DNA of 64,000 bases from Branchiostoma floridae (taxonomy: Eukaryota > Chordata > Leptocardii > Amphioxiformes > Branchiostomatidae): assembly GCF_000003815.2 (NCBI RefSeq), contig NC_049981.1, positions 3,137,415-3,201,414 on the forward strand. Direction: 5' to 3'. The position numbers and the translations under genes are program-made. A model generated the notes under the pieces. That model saw nothing but the letters and a program-made list of their open reading frames with translations. It was not told the DNA's origin and made no database searches. Below, piece by piece: positions 45,078-55,922 of the stretch (its first letter is position 1; every line of letters starts with the position of its first letter).

Positions 45078-45905
45078 ATCGTTGAAATTTGAATAATATG
45101 TCCTTTCTAGATTTTACAATCCACGGATCTTTATGGTAGCTTTGGTTGACGCACTGTTCCCAAGGAGACAGGATTGTGCTCACTGTATCTATACCCGGCT
45201 ACACAATGTGGAATTACAGCTTAATTACAACACATTGTACCGAGGCACGCTGGAAGGCCACGGCAGATAATATTCCTTTGATATAGCATCCATAGCAGGC
45301 TCTCTGTGCCCTTTTTGGGGATCATAATACACTTTTGCTGGCCATTTCTTTTTGTACTGGGTCGCTGATTGCTGGCCTTCTCTGACTGCCGGCACCGCAT
45401 GTCATGAGCATGAAAATTAGACTTTTTGGAAGGACAGGGTGCAACAAGGAAATATATGTCCTCATAGAGAATTGTACGCATACGGCCCCGAGACAGTGAT
45501 TCATAACCTTTATCAGTATAACTAGAGAGTCCAGTTTGGCCTTTGTGTGACTCACAAGCTTGGTAACCTGACCCTCTTTTAGAGCCCTATAACACTCACT
45601 CACTCACTATCTATACCAATTGTTAGCTCAATTGAAAGTCAAGAATGTGGGAATGTCAGTGGTGGCACTTTGTCTCATACTTAGGGGAGTGTAATTGCAA
45701 GCAACAGTGTTTTATGAGCACAGAGAAGGCCCCAGAGATCCTACTATGGAGGCTACCTTTGACAGGGCTTTCCATGCTGCCTGACCGTGCAGTTGAGGAC
45801 ATAATAGTGGCGTCGTGAGTGGCATGACTGGTAGAGCGTTCGGCTCCGAATCTAGAGGTCCCGAGTTCGATACCCGCCGTGCCCCGAAGTTGTGCCTTAC
45901 GCCCT
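45078..45905 (+). repeat. tRNA-derived SINE (best head) with upstream repeat block
   Basis: The block 'atatgtcctttctagatttt' ... 'cccaaggagacagg' is at 45078-45170. The head at 45808-45902 has A box 'tgactggtagagcg' and a good B box 'gagttcgatacccgcc' (consensus GWTCRANNC). 'gggctttccatgctg' just before it matches 32315. No full cloverleaf can be drawn, so it is a SINE and not a tRNA gene. Confidence 0.65.
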
Positions 45906-46184
45906 CTTTCAAAGTTGTAATATGTCTCTATATTGCACCTCTATATCATGTGGTTCTACACACAAAAAATTAGTATTATCAGTAAATAAAATCAAATATC
46001 TGTTACACAAAATGACACGTGTACATGTGTTACACAAATTGATCTAGTGCTTCAGCAGGTTCCCTTCCCTGGAGAATCTGTTGGGACCAGCCACATTGAT
46101 GGTGTCCTGCAAGTTGTGACCATCTCTCCCTGTCTCCTGTACAAATTCGTCGGTCCTGGCCTGGATCTGCCATCTTGAGATGAT

Positions 46185-46710
46185 TTGTTTTGTCTGGACT
46201 CAGATGCACCTTCGTATTTATTCCAAATCTGGAGTGTGCGTCTATCACGCTATCAGTACGCGTAGTATGCGCAACCCGATCGCAGAACGCACGGTACTAA
46301 ATCGTGATCTATGTGTGCATTTATTATACGGTCGCTCATGGTGCATTGTGTCTGCGCTGTAAGTACGCAATGTACTCGCAATACCGCGATATCCGCGTAT
46401 TACTGCGTATAAAGCGCAAACATGTAGCGTCTTCATACCGCACTCGACAATCGTGGGACCACTGTATTGCGCATCCATAACGTCTTTGCCATCAAACTGC
46501 GCACGAATGATAGTTTTGTGCATGTCCAAAACTATCGGGCGAACTAGGCGTATATTTTCGTTTGCCTGCGTGTGTGAAACTTTCTACAAACGATTCAGAT
46601 GCGTTTGAGGTGCGACTTGTGCGTGCGGCCGCGTATGAAAGAAATCAGTCAAAATGTCAAAAAATGTCAAAACGGAACTCATGCGGCTTGAAAATATACG
46701 CAGGTGTGAC
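46185..46710. other. CpG-dense block, probably an element
   Basis: Unusually rich in CG ('cagtacgcgtagtatgcgca', 'cgcgatatccgcgtattact'). The right end 'aacggaactcatgcggcttg' resembles the element end at 25305. A 94-codon - strand frame (46245-46529) has no recognised domain. Confidence 0.35.
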
Positions 46711-46727
46711 CCCACCTTTAACAAGCG

Positions 46728-46995
46728 CGTGTGGCGCATTCGTTTCCATGACTACGTTCCTTACAAGTCTACAGGCCGGTGGATCCGTTGATTGGAGCGG
46801 TTATAGCCGCGGTCGCCTCACTTCACTTCACCTCACCTCGGATCAAAAATAGCCTCTCAAGGTCCAATCGCACAGAAACGTTGAGCAGTAGATTTGATGA
46901 TAAATCCTTTCTTGCTGTTATTTTTTTGTGTGGAAAAATGAACCGATTCATCATCTGCCTGTTACCAAGTCTACTCTTCTGGTGGACACCAATAG
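46728..46995 (+). repeat. Repeated 5' module with possible signal-peptide exon (copy 2)
   Basis: Same order of blocks as 15200-15493: 'gcgtgtggcgcattcgtttc', 'ggtggatccg', 'cctcacttcacttcacctca', 'aacgttgagcag', 'gatgataaatc', then ATG at 46938 encoding the same 19 residues (MNRFIICLLPSLLFWWTPI) and donor 'g|gtatgt' at 46996. Only one copy of the exon end is present here, whereas copy 1 is followed by an array. No downstream exon was found before the LINE fragments at 47115. Confidence 0.5.
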
Positions 46996-47114
46996 GTATG
47001 TATTTTTGTTCTTTTTTGTTTAAATCATTCGCGCAATTTGTATGTTTACTCCATATCATACGAGTGATAATCGATGCGTGCTCTGTCAGAAATAAGAGGA
47101 ATAATATATGTATA

Positions 47115-47275
47115 TACCATTTTAGACCCAGCTATCTTGAACCTCAAACGTTTGAATCCATATGGCTGGAACTTAACATCGGATCCTTGAAAGAAATTTT
47201 ATCTGCCTACTACCGGCCACCTGGACAAAATGTTTGCATAATTGATAACTTCATTGACTCCTTTACCGACTAATG
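47115..47275 (+). pseudogene. LINE endonuclease-domain fragment
   Basis: The frame reads ESIWLELNIGSLKEILSAYY then RPPGQN, the conserved strand of the apurinic-like endonuclease domain in CR1/L2 retrotransposons (ES.W.E, YRPP). It is truncated on both sides. Confidence 0.65.
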
Positions 47276-47374
47276 GTAAAAATGGTGGCACATTTTTATT
47301 GGTGTAAATTTCATACAACAATTCCTCTTCTCTTAGAAGGAAATTCTTCAATAGTTGATTCCTATCAGAAATTC

Positions 47375-47645
47375 AAGTGTATGTTATACCCGTGATACTT
47401 TATAATGCCGGGACGTGGGGACTCACCGACCAGTTGGCATACAAGATCGACACATGGCACCGAAAACAACTCAGACGTTTCACAGGTCACTTCCACCCCT
47501 ACCACATTAGTAACAGTAAGCTGTACAGCAAGTGCCAAGCATCATCATTACAAAATGCAGTCCACCTTCGTAGATGGTTCCTCTTCGGCCACATTCTACG
47601 TATGCCACTGGACTCGCCGCCATAAAAGGTCCTCAACATCGCGTT
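47375..47645 (+). pseudogene. LINE reverse-transcriptase C-terminal fragment (second family)
   Basis: The frame reads VILYNAGTWGLTDQLAYKID, WHRKQLRRFTGHFHPYHISN and RRWFLFGHILRMP. This is the familiar post-RT segment of non-LTR elements (LLYG.ETW, R..LR...G, R..WLGH..RM). It differs from the Cys-knuckle family and is frameshifted after 47620. Confidence 0.75.
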
Positions 47646-47699
47646 TAGTAAGAAGCTCAAACCAAGGCTAGGAAGGACGCGTGAAGGCCTCCTCAGCAG

Positions 47700-48085
47700 T
47701 CAGTTATCTTCCTTAGAAGATTTTGAGAAAAACGCCGCTGCAGTTCCAGAGCAACCTGCTAGGAGACCCAAGCAAGCACAACATATTCTGCACGTCACAA
47801 GCTATCTGCCACCAAAGAAATCAAGACCATAGCACATTTAGATCATAAGATACAAAAAATTGAATTTCTGCTGCAGTACCAAGGTCACCTACCATGGGGC
47901 CCAAAACTGACCTTGACCTTTGTCTTCCCAACATCTACTAACATACCAAATATCATCTTGGCAATCCGTCCAGAGGTTCTTGAGTTATGCTGACCACAAA
48001 TATCCGGAAACACAAGCACCCACACACAACCCCCCCCCCCACACACACACAAAACTATATCTCCATTTTTCATGGAGATAATGAG
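47700..48085 (-). repeat. 'GAGTTATGCTG' dispersed repeat
   Basis: Reverse counterpart of 28437-28735: 'cttgagttatgctgaccaca', 'gctgcagtaccaaggtcacc' and 'ctccatttttcatggagata'. It includes a short poly-C/(CA)n tract at 48030-48052. Confidence 0.6.
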
Positions 48086-48800
48086 TACCTTACTTTGGCT
48101 TATGGCAGTGGCCACAGTGGGTTGTGGCCCTCGTTACACCTGCGCCCTTCTTGTTCGGCTTTGCATCGGCACCTGCGCTCTCAATCAAAGTCTATTCAAC
48201 CAAGGACTGCCTCTCAGTGCCTCCTGTATATGCGGGTGTCGTTGCGAATCTGTATTACTCTATAGCCTTCATTGTCCATTATATATTTATCAAAGATTGG
48301 AATTGTTCGGCAATCTTGCAGATTCCCTTTTTTTGGTCATCGTGTGAACCTCAATGATTTGTCAGACAATGCCGAATTACACCTTATTCTCAGAGGGTCC
48401 TCGTTCATTGCCTTATGTGTAAAACTTCAAAACGATGCAACTCACTCAAACTTACACTGTAGATACCAAGCGCTTCTAGCTCCTCATGACTGTATCAGTC
48501 AAGTAGATATAGAAGTCTTAACTCTGCTTTTGTTCATTTTCTTTTTCATGCTTTGTAAATGAGGACTTAATTTGCATAATCAATGTGGAAATTGCATAAT
48601 TGGACTTCAATAAATGTAACACATGTAAATATAATAATAGATGGAACACAATCAGATACCAAATATGCTAATGAGGAACTAATTTGCATAATATGTGCGA
48701 ACATTGCAAAATCGCTTAAGGATTAATGATCGGAATTTTATACTGTGCAAGTCATTTGCATAAAATTTACAAAAGCTGTAAATATTTCATGGAGATATGA
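48086..48800. repeat. Repeat-derived sequence before GPCR gene 3
   Basis: 48364-48460 matches 14660-14755 in reverse. 48550-48720 has duplicated 'aatttgcataat' units. No supported gene. From 48800 the sequence is homologous to the 5' flank of GPCR gene 2. Confidence 0.45.
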
Positions 48801-48907
48801 GTTTTCCGAACTCTAGTATTCCAAATCTTTTCATCAGGAAGCTTTCGGAACTCACTCCCTTACAAATGCGGTCCAAAACGTAATGCATTTACATACTTCG
48901 TTTCCAG

Positions 48908-51615
48908 TGACTATTCTTTCCTTGTTGGAAGCCCAACCAGTGACGGCCATTCCAACAAGCCAGACACACGAAGAAGAGCCTACTTCTGTGTCACCTGATG
49001 ACCTATACTTGACAGAATCTGGTAAGACATCTTCCATGTTGTAGCAAGGTGTTGCTTGTAAGCTGTTAGCTTTTACTTTTACATATTGTTGCTGTCAAGA
49101 TTGTTTCTACGTTGATTATTTAAATGACAAATTCTGGGTACCCCAAAACGGTTGCGAACATGTGCGAAAAAAATTCCCACATCCCTCTCATCAGCTCAAA
49201 GAAAACATATTGTTCTTAATGAGATGTAACTAGTCAGGAATGTTTAGAAGAGAATTGAACACACGCAAGCAAAATTCCTTATTTCTGTTTTCTTAATCAC
49301 ATCTTCTTTGGCCTCACCCAGGGCTCAAAATTAGACAACTTGTAGATACACTTGGCAAAAATACTTGCACGTTACAAAGAGGCTACATATGAATTATTTT
49401 ACCATGGCCCCTTCGATGATTCTGTTTGCACTGACTAATAGCAAAGCAATGGGTTAAATTTGATAAAATAGAATAGAATCCGTACTGCAAGGGTACGTTT
49501 TTCATATAAGTTATGACATGCAAATCATAGAATTTTGAATGTCTACGCGCTCTACGTTAGCTCCACTTAGTTGTTAGCCTGGTTACCAAACCCCAGCCCG
49601 ATCTCAAGTATCTATCGTGCAGGGGTCTGGCAGGATGACATAGGAACTCTTCTCAATTTTGCCCCTTATAGTGGGCAAAAAACTCCACCAATAGAATAGC
49701 ACAGGATCAGCAGGAGGTAATTACAGCCTACCATGATTGGTTAAAGACCCCCAACTGTATTTTTTGAATCCATAACAGTGACCACTAAGTACCTGATTCG
49801 CTACTGTGATAGCCTGCTGACCAACTGTGGTGTGTTGTAGCTGGCTACCTGTGGTAAGAGTGGTCATCAATCCTAGGTTCTCCTCCCTCTGTTCAAGGGC
49901 CTACGAGAAACTTTCTACAGCCATCCTGCCAGACCTCAACACGAAAGATATATTTTGAGGTTGGGGTATGGTATCCAGGCTACTTAGTTGTAAGGTAAAG
50001 GCCTACCCGGTTTGTTTTACCACCACCGGCCAAACTAGGATTACCCCACGCGGCGGGGCCTTGCATAGTAGTACATAGAAGTACAGATAGAAGTACTAAA
50101 TTACAACGCGAATGTACCGGTACCGTTTTATTGTCAGCAGAGGCACCGACAACGGCAGCCTACAAATGTAACTATAACGAGGAACTGGACAGCTTCATTG
50201 ACAACGTCACAATGGGTAAGTGGCATCATTTTCTTCACATTGCTATGAGCTGCCATTTTTTGCATCAATCGCATGATTTGTGAACTTGAGTTCACAAAAT
50301 CTGTCTCATGTTGCAGCTAACCAAACAGTCACCTCCGTCAGCCCAGCCCTGTCGGACTCTGAGAACAAAAGTACGCCAGGTTATGGAGTCATATTCAGTT
50401 CTACGGTGACAGGCATCTTCAGCGCCGTGGGAACCATAGGCAATGGCATGGTGATAACGGCCTTCTGCACTTACAGACAGGTTTGTGTGTGTCTTTCTGA
50501 CTGTCCGTCTGTCTGTCAACAGGATATATCGGCAAATACTTATGTTGGTAGGTGTTCATGTCGGAAAGATTACCTTTCGTGAAACCATGCAATTTCTGAG
50601 TTTGATATCTCGTGTACTGAACATGGCTCTCTAGCAACATCCTTTGGAACTGCAGGTGGCGTTTTAGCTGCAGTTTTTCAACAAAGATAATTCTAATTCG
50701 AATTCAAGTGCTGATTGAGTTGTCATGAATTTTCTATATGATTTTGACCCATTATTTTTGTTTATATTATGATCTTAGAAGGAATCATTTTCACAGGTAC
50801 GAACGTCCGCCAACTCCTTCATCCTCAGCATCAGCATCAGTGACATCATCATCACCGGTTTTCAGTACCCAGTAGGGATGGCCTCCAGCATCATTGGTGC
50901 CCCCTCTCTAGGACACGCCATGTGTCCCATACTAGGCGCCTTATTCTTTTTCAGTATCTACGTATCGTCGTCCTCTATGGTCCTGATCGCCTTCAACAGA
51001 TGCATACACATCACCATGTCAACAGACACATATAGGAAACTGTTCAGCCCCTTCATGTCATTTTTGTGGATTTTGTTGTCGTGGGTCGTGAGTGGGTTGT
51101 TGGTAGCTCCTGCATTTCTAGGCTACGGCGAATTTGGCTGGAACAAAAACCGAATCTGTAGCGTGATGGAAGGCAGCCCTTACAGTCCTCAATACGTGTC
51201 CAACATCTTTGGAGGTTTCTACTGGCTGGTGTTCTGTGTGGTAGTCTGCCTCTATGTGAGGATCTACCTGTTCTCGAAAAAATCCGTAGTGACGATGGCT
51301 GCAGTGACTCCAAACCTTGCCAACCCTGGGCAGTACGTGTCAAAAAGAATGCTCAAACAAACCAAACACATGTTCATCATCTTCAGCATATTCACCGTCT
51401 GCACGGCCCCCGGGGTGCTGTTTTTCAGTATTAATGTGCATGCGGACTTCTTGCCGTTTGCAGCGATAGTAGTGTCGTTCATGCTGTACCGCTTGAACTA
51501 TGTCCTGAACCCTTTCCTGTACGCATGGAAGCTGTCTTCGTTCAGGCGTGCTTTTAAGGCCCTAGTTCGCTGCAAGCGGCAGCTGCCGTTTCAGGCTGGA
51601 GCTCATGTGAACTAA
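48908..51615 (+). CDS. Class A GPCR gene 3 (melatonin-receptor-like, NRC variant), 5' end unresolved
   Basis: Third tandem paralogue. Exons: 48908-49021, 50138-50215 (or 50141), 50317-50480, 50797-51615, phases 1, 1, 0, about 390 residues after the split first codon. Exon 1 has one stalk unit (EEPTSVSPDDL). Exon 2 has an added Cys (YKCNYNEELD) and ends DNVTM. TM motifs match genes 1 and 2, except that the TM3 end reads NRC (51001-51003 TGC instead of TAC). ICL3 is one residue longer (MAAVTPNLANPG). An in-frame ATG at 48883 (MHLHTSFPVTILSLLEA) is a possible but doubtful start. An element begins 8 bp after the stop codon. A 409-bp element sits in intron 1 (49574-49982). All frames are intact, so I treat it as a gene and not a pseudogene. 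Confidence 0.87.
49574..49982. mobile_element. 409-bp TIR element in intron 1 of GPCR gene 3
   Basis: Ends 'tagcctggttacca' and 'tggtatccaggcta' are inverted repeats, and 'CTTAGTTG' flanks both sides (49566-49573, 49983-49990; the match extends to 9-10 bp depending on where the ends are placed). Gene 2 has the unbroken site 'cttagttgtaaggtaaaggc' (about 36330). Size and duplication fit a hAT-like non-autonomous element. Confidence 0.8.
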
Positions 51616-51622
51616 TAACCGT

Positions 51623-52500
51623 TAACCCTATCCAGACTGGGCTTTTTTGGCATTCCATGGCCGGGAGGTGGGGGTTGTGGGGGGGGGGGGGGTTGTCATT
51701 CGACCCCTCTTCCTAATTTCAAAACGGCTTACTGTACGGTCACCAAATTTGCAGGGGGTGATATGCTCATCAAGTTTTATAATTCCTGACGTAATTTGAC
51801 GTAATTATGACGTCGTTAATTGATTTTTCACTAAAATGGGGAATTCCCATAATGTTTAAATATTTCACACAAAATGTTAACAATAAAGGTTTCTTATATC
51901 TTATAAGACTTCTGTTGTCAAAAGCCAAGTTGAACGTAACGACGTAAAAATGATGACATAAAATGACGTCATTTGTAGTTTAGCTATCCGCCATCTTGGA
52001 TTATCAACCTTAAATTTCTTATGATACATATTTCTCAACATATAACGCTAAAATCCCATGGAAACGGATTGAAAACGTTCACATGAATGTTTTCTGTAAG
52101 AAAATACAAAGTAGTGATGAAATCCAAGTGAAAATAAGCTGGTTAACCTTTTCATTATGATATTGTCGGTAATTCTTGGATTTGACCAATTACGTCATTA
52201 CATTAGCATAATTCATGAATATTTGATTATAAATGTCACACTAAGATGTTAGATATTAAAGATATATCAAAAGAAGTATAGTTTAGCAATTAAATCCTAA
52301 AATCCCATTGTTTAAACCAAAATTAGTGATTTTTGTAAAATATGCCTTTCAGAAACCCGTTACCATGGCAACACGAAAATTATAAACTTACTCTAATTTC
52401 TGTAAATTGTTGCCAACAATATTATAAGTCACCAAGTTTGGTTGTTCTAGCACAAGCCGTTTGGGAGCTATACGACGTCAAAGTCTTTTAGTCCACTAGC
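51623..52500 (+). mobile_element. Dispersed element with GGGTTAA end (copy B), inserted after the stop of GPCR gene 3
   Basis: Starts 'gttaaccctatccagactgg' 8 bp after the TAA of gene 3 and replaces the 'ccgccaacactcttacgtag' sequence conserved after genes 1 and 2. It matches 33012-33897 in reverse. It includes a run of 14 G (51680-51693) and a TGACGTCA (51964). It would form the start of the gene 3 3' UTR. Confidence 0.7.
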
Positions 52501-52657
52501 TCGATTGTTCAGGGCAAGTGAAAGTGCTGATCGTTCAAGTGCATGTCCCACCCCACCTGTCCGATCTGGCCCGATAGAACAATTGAAATTTTAGAAACCT
52601 TGTCCAACCCTGCGTTGACCTCACGACCGGCAAGGCTGGATTCTAGACCCTCCTGGT

Positions 52658-53008
52658 CAGGGTTGTAGCCAGCCTGAAATCATTTTCAGTCCCCTTGATT
52701 TTGAATGGGAATCCTATCGAGCGCCGAAGGCATTGCGTGACGTTTCGCGTCATTTCTAGAGAAAATTTTTAAATCAAGACCCTCTGAAACACTATTTCCT
52801 GCATTTTGAGGTGCAAATTTTGCTTGTAGACTAAGCTGTTCAATGGCATCTGTTTTGGTGAAGAAGAACACATGGGTTTCAGTTTTTTTTACATCTTTAC
52901 ATATCAATTTTTGTCTATCCCAGGGGACGGAATGGGGAAAACTTTTTTCAGTCCCCAGCTGCAAAATTCCTTTAAAGGACTGAAGGACAGGTGCTGGCTA
53001 CAACCCTG
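52658..53008. mobile_element. hAT-type MITE in the 3' flank of GPCR gene 3
   Basis: A 351-bp element with ends 'cagggttgtagccagc' and 'gctggctacaaccctg' (perfect 16-bp inverted repeat), flanked by 'ctcctggt' (52650-52657) and 'atcctggt' (53009-53016), an 8-bp duplication with one mismatch. The gene 2 flank has the empty site. The 92-codon - strand frame inside has no recognised domain. Confidence 0.88.
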
Positions 53009-54130
53009 ATCCTGGTCGCCGACCTGTAGCAGGACTTCATGTTTCAGTATTTTTGGCCATGGACATACTGTGGACTTGATTTGTTCGGTAAAAAGTAGCT
53101 TATGAAATGAGCACTGCTCAATGTCCCCACCCTACATACACTAGTAGGGCACGAATAGAAAAAAAAGGAATAGACTGAAAGCGTGTAATTGACGTAATAA
53201 ACTCATGGACAAAAGATGTGATTCGGGAGATTGTAGTGGGAAAAGAAAGACATATTCCACTGGGTAAAAGATTTTTGTACTGTCAGTAAGTTGTCTTGTA
53301 CTGTCAGAAATTATGTCTATGTCATGGTCTGCGAGTTTTGGAAGCTGTTTATTGAATTATTCTTTTGAAAAAAAAAATGTTGTACTTTCATGTCAATGTT
53401 TTGCTAATGATGAATAATGCTATATTTCAAAACCGTTTCGTTACTTTTTCGGAATTTTACCTTCTTGCAATTCAAGATTGCCATACGTGATTAGGATACC
53501 CGCATTGGGCATTATAGATAGGTGAATTATCGAAATATCATAGACGTTTGACGATTGACAATCAATCAGCTATTAGGCAGAGAGTTAAAATGTACGTGTT
53601 GTAAAACTGGTTGCGTGGAAATTGTATATACTTCACTATGATTTGCACCTTCCTACTGTTTGCCTCTAAAAGACAAATGGGCGATTGCGGTAACAGGTTA
53701 TTTATCGGTTTCCGTATATATTTTCTAGGACGTCACGAGCGGATATTAACTTGATTTCTGGCAGCAGGAATCATGAAGTAAATGAATGATTTGTAACCTT
53801 CGATGTTCAATGTCGCCCGAAGGGTGTATATTTGAGTAATTCTTTTGATGGTTGCGCGTAAATAGAACCTGTTGTATTTTAGTACCATTTGTGGCATGGG
53901 CACTTTAAAACTTGGCACGAAAGTTGCTATCACGAATTGTCACAGTGTGTTCCGTAAGATGGCATAAAGATTTGATAAGCATGCATACCGTTGCCTGAGA
54001 CTTCTCAAGACTTGTCGTTTAAAGACTGGACAGGGATATCCATTCTAGTTACTTGGTGGCTGTATTTGTTTGGCTCATCTTTAAATTAAAAGAACGGTTG
54101 TTTTTACGGTAGTGTCCTAGCTTTCAGTGA
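53009..54130 (+). repeat. 3' flank of the receptor duplication unit (gene 3)
   Basis: Homologous to 38540-40130: 'tatttttggccatggacata', 'gattaggatacccgcattgg', 'tatcacgaattgtcac', 'gttgcctgagacttctcaag'. Non-coding. It marks the right edge of the third duplication block. Confidence 0.6.
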
Positions 54131-54159
54131 TGTTTTAAAAGCCTTACTCTGGTACTAAT

Positions 54160-54500
54160 CACGACTTCCCCTACCCATCCAGGCGTGAAAATAGGTACCT
54201 GGCTTCGATTGGGGGGGGAGGGGTTAAAAGGCTGTGGAATCCAGTCAGTCAACCATATAAACAAACCAATTAACCAACCAACCAACCCAACAAACAAACA
54301 AATAAACAAAACACCAACCAACCAACCAACCAAACAAACAACACACCAACCAACCAACCAACCAGCAACCGAGCCGACCGACAGACCGACCAGCTAGCCA
54401 ACCTGCCAGCCAACAAACAAACAAATAAACAAGCAAACATACCAAACCAGCCAACCATTCAACCAACCTGCTAACCTACCAAACAAACAACAAACAAGTC
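54160..54500 (+). repeat. SINE-body fragment plus CCAACAAAC-type tract
   Basis: Same composite as 41325-41640: 'gcgtgaaaataggtacctgg', then about 250 bp of imperfect CCAA/ACAAA repeats. Both copies also sit at the same place relative to receptor 3' flanks (after 'gaacggttgt' and 'cagtgatg'), so this composite is part of the duplicated unit. Confidence 0.6.
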
Positions 54501-55922
54501 CCGTAGAAGGTCAGTTTCTTAACACATGTTGTTAAAGACAAAAGAAAAAGACGACAAACATTCATGTTGGTCCTTGAAAATGGTGAGTCTTAAACTGTGC
54601 TTTACAAAAGTTCTCATAGTGACACAACTTGTCTACGATATCGATTGTCCTAGTACTATCAGACAGAGTTAGTCTGGGTACCAGCCTCCGTGGTAATTGC
54701 TGGCTCAATGTTACCGCTTTCTACAAGTATGGGAGCAAAAGATTCAGCTAGTAGTTACTATTGAGGATAGCACCCAGGCTATCCAGGCAGACAGTCATGG
54801 TAAGTTAACAGAGGCTATATTCGCAGGTGGCCGCCGACTGTCCATGACAAGTATTTCAGATATGTGAAATAAACCTATTGTATCGTCAACTAACATTTAA
54901 GCGCTGTATATGTCTGCTCTCTGTACACTGGACTTGAGCTGTGTGTTAACAGCATCCAACAGACGGAAGTTTTGCGCAGATTACGCATGAAGAAATAACT
55001 TCAACTTTCAACTATAATCACCTAATGTTATATCTACTATACAAACTTTGTAGTGTATTACAAGTACATTCCAATACTAATATTTTTGGTGTTGGAAAGT
55101 GCCTTCTGAAAGGATTAAACAAACAAAAATGATCATACAAACCAGAAATGTAGCATTTGCAAGTAAATACATAATGTTTACTTTCACATGGTCTAGCCTA
55201 ACAGACTATGCTGTTCTCTTTATTCTCAAATGGTTACCAGCCCTACCAGATCTGTCCTATCACTTGCTACATTAACGTAATCGAACACCACAGGGTGTCT
55301 GCTACTTTACCAGTAGGGGAGACGATGCCATTAGAATTTCACCCACTAATACATGCGTTCCAATGGGAGAGTTGAGGAAACAAATATGCAATTATCTCAA
55401 GAATAAAAAGTTCAAGCCATACAAACTTACCTTCAAATGATAGCCTACTACATCCAGTCTCGGCAAATTCCTTGGCAAGAATTTCTATACGGCTTATCTT
55501 TTGATACACCCCCCTGATTAGAGCCCTTGGATTGGCCCATTTGGCTGAAAACAGCATTCTGGCGACGATACCACTATTTCAGGGGGGTGCGGAAACCCCC
55601 TCGATGGAGAAAGGTCATTTTTTACAACTAATTCTACCAGTGTAGGGTCTTTCCTACTGCAGCCACTCCCAAAATGCCCAGATTTCACATAAAATCCCAC
55701 CAAGAAAGGCTTTTCAATGGTTTAAAGCCTTGTTTTTATTTGAGATCTCTCACCATGGACTCTAGGCGCCTGCGCTAATGCTTACGTCACCCCAGTAACA
55801 TTTAGTAACAGCCGTCTGGTCCAGGTCATTGACCTTATTTGTACAAAAAAAAACGAAGCAAAGACAATATGTTTCTCTTCCGTGAAGGTAAACATAACAA
55901 TCTATTTGTCAAGACCCAAGGC
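54501..55922. other. No recognised gene
   Basis: AT-rich non-coding sequence. 54670-54790 has a weak inverted pair ('gtctgggtaccagcct' and 'gcacccaggctatccagg') resembling the ends of the element at 49574. Overlapping - strand frames at 55339-55703 have no domain I recognise. This area is expected to contain the 3' UTR end of the fibrinogen-domain gene. Confidence 0.35.

Noticed and set aside
45808-45902. Possible tRNA gene with A and B boxes (also 7800 and 32341)
   Set aside because: No acceptor stem or full cloverleaf can be drawn, and the head continues into a shared SINE body with other copies.
52686-52964. 92-codon - strand frame downstream of receptor 3
   Set aside because: It lies wholly inside a 351-bp non-autonomous hAT element and has no recognisable domain.
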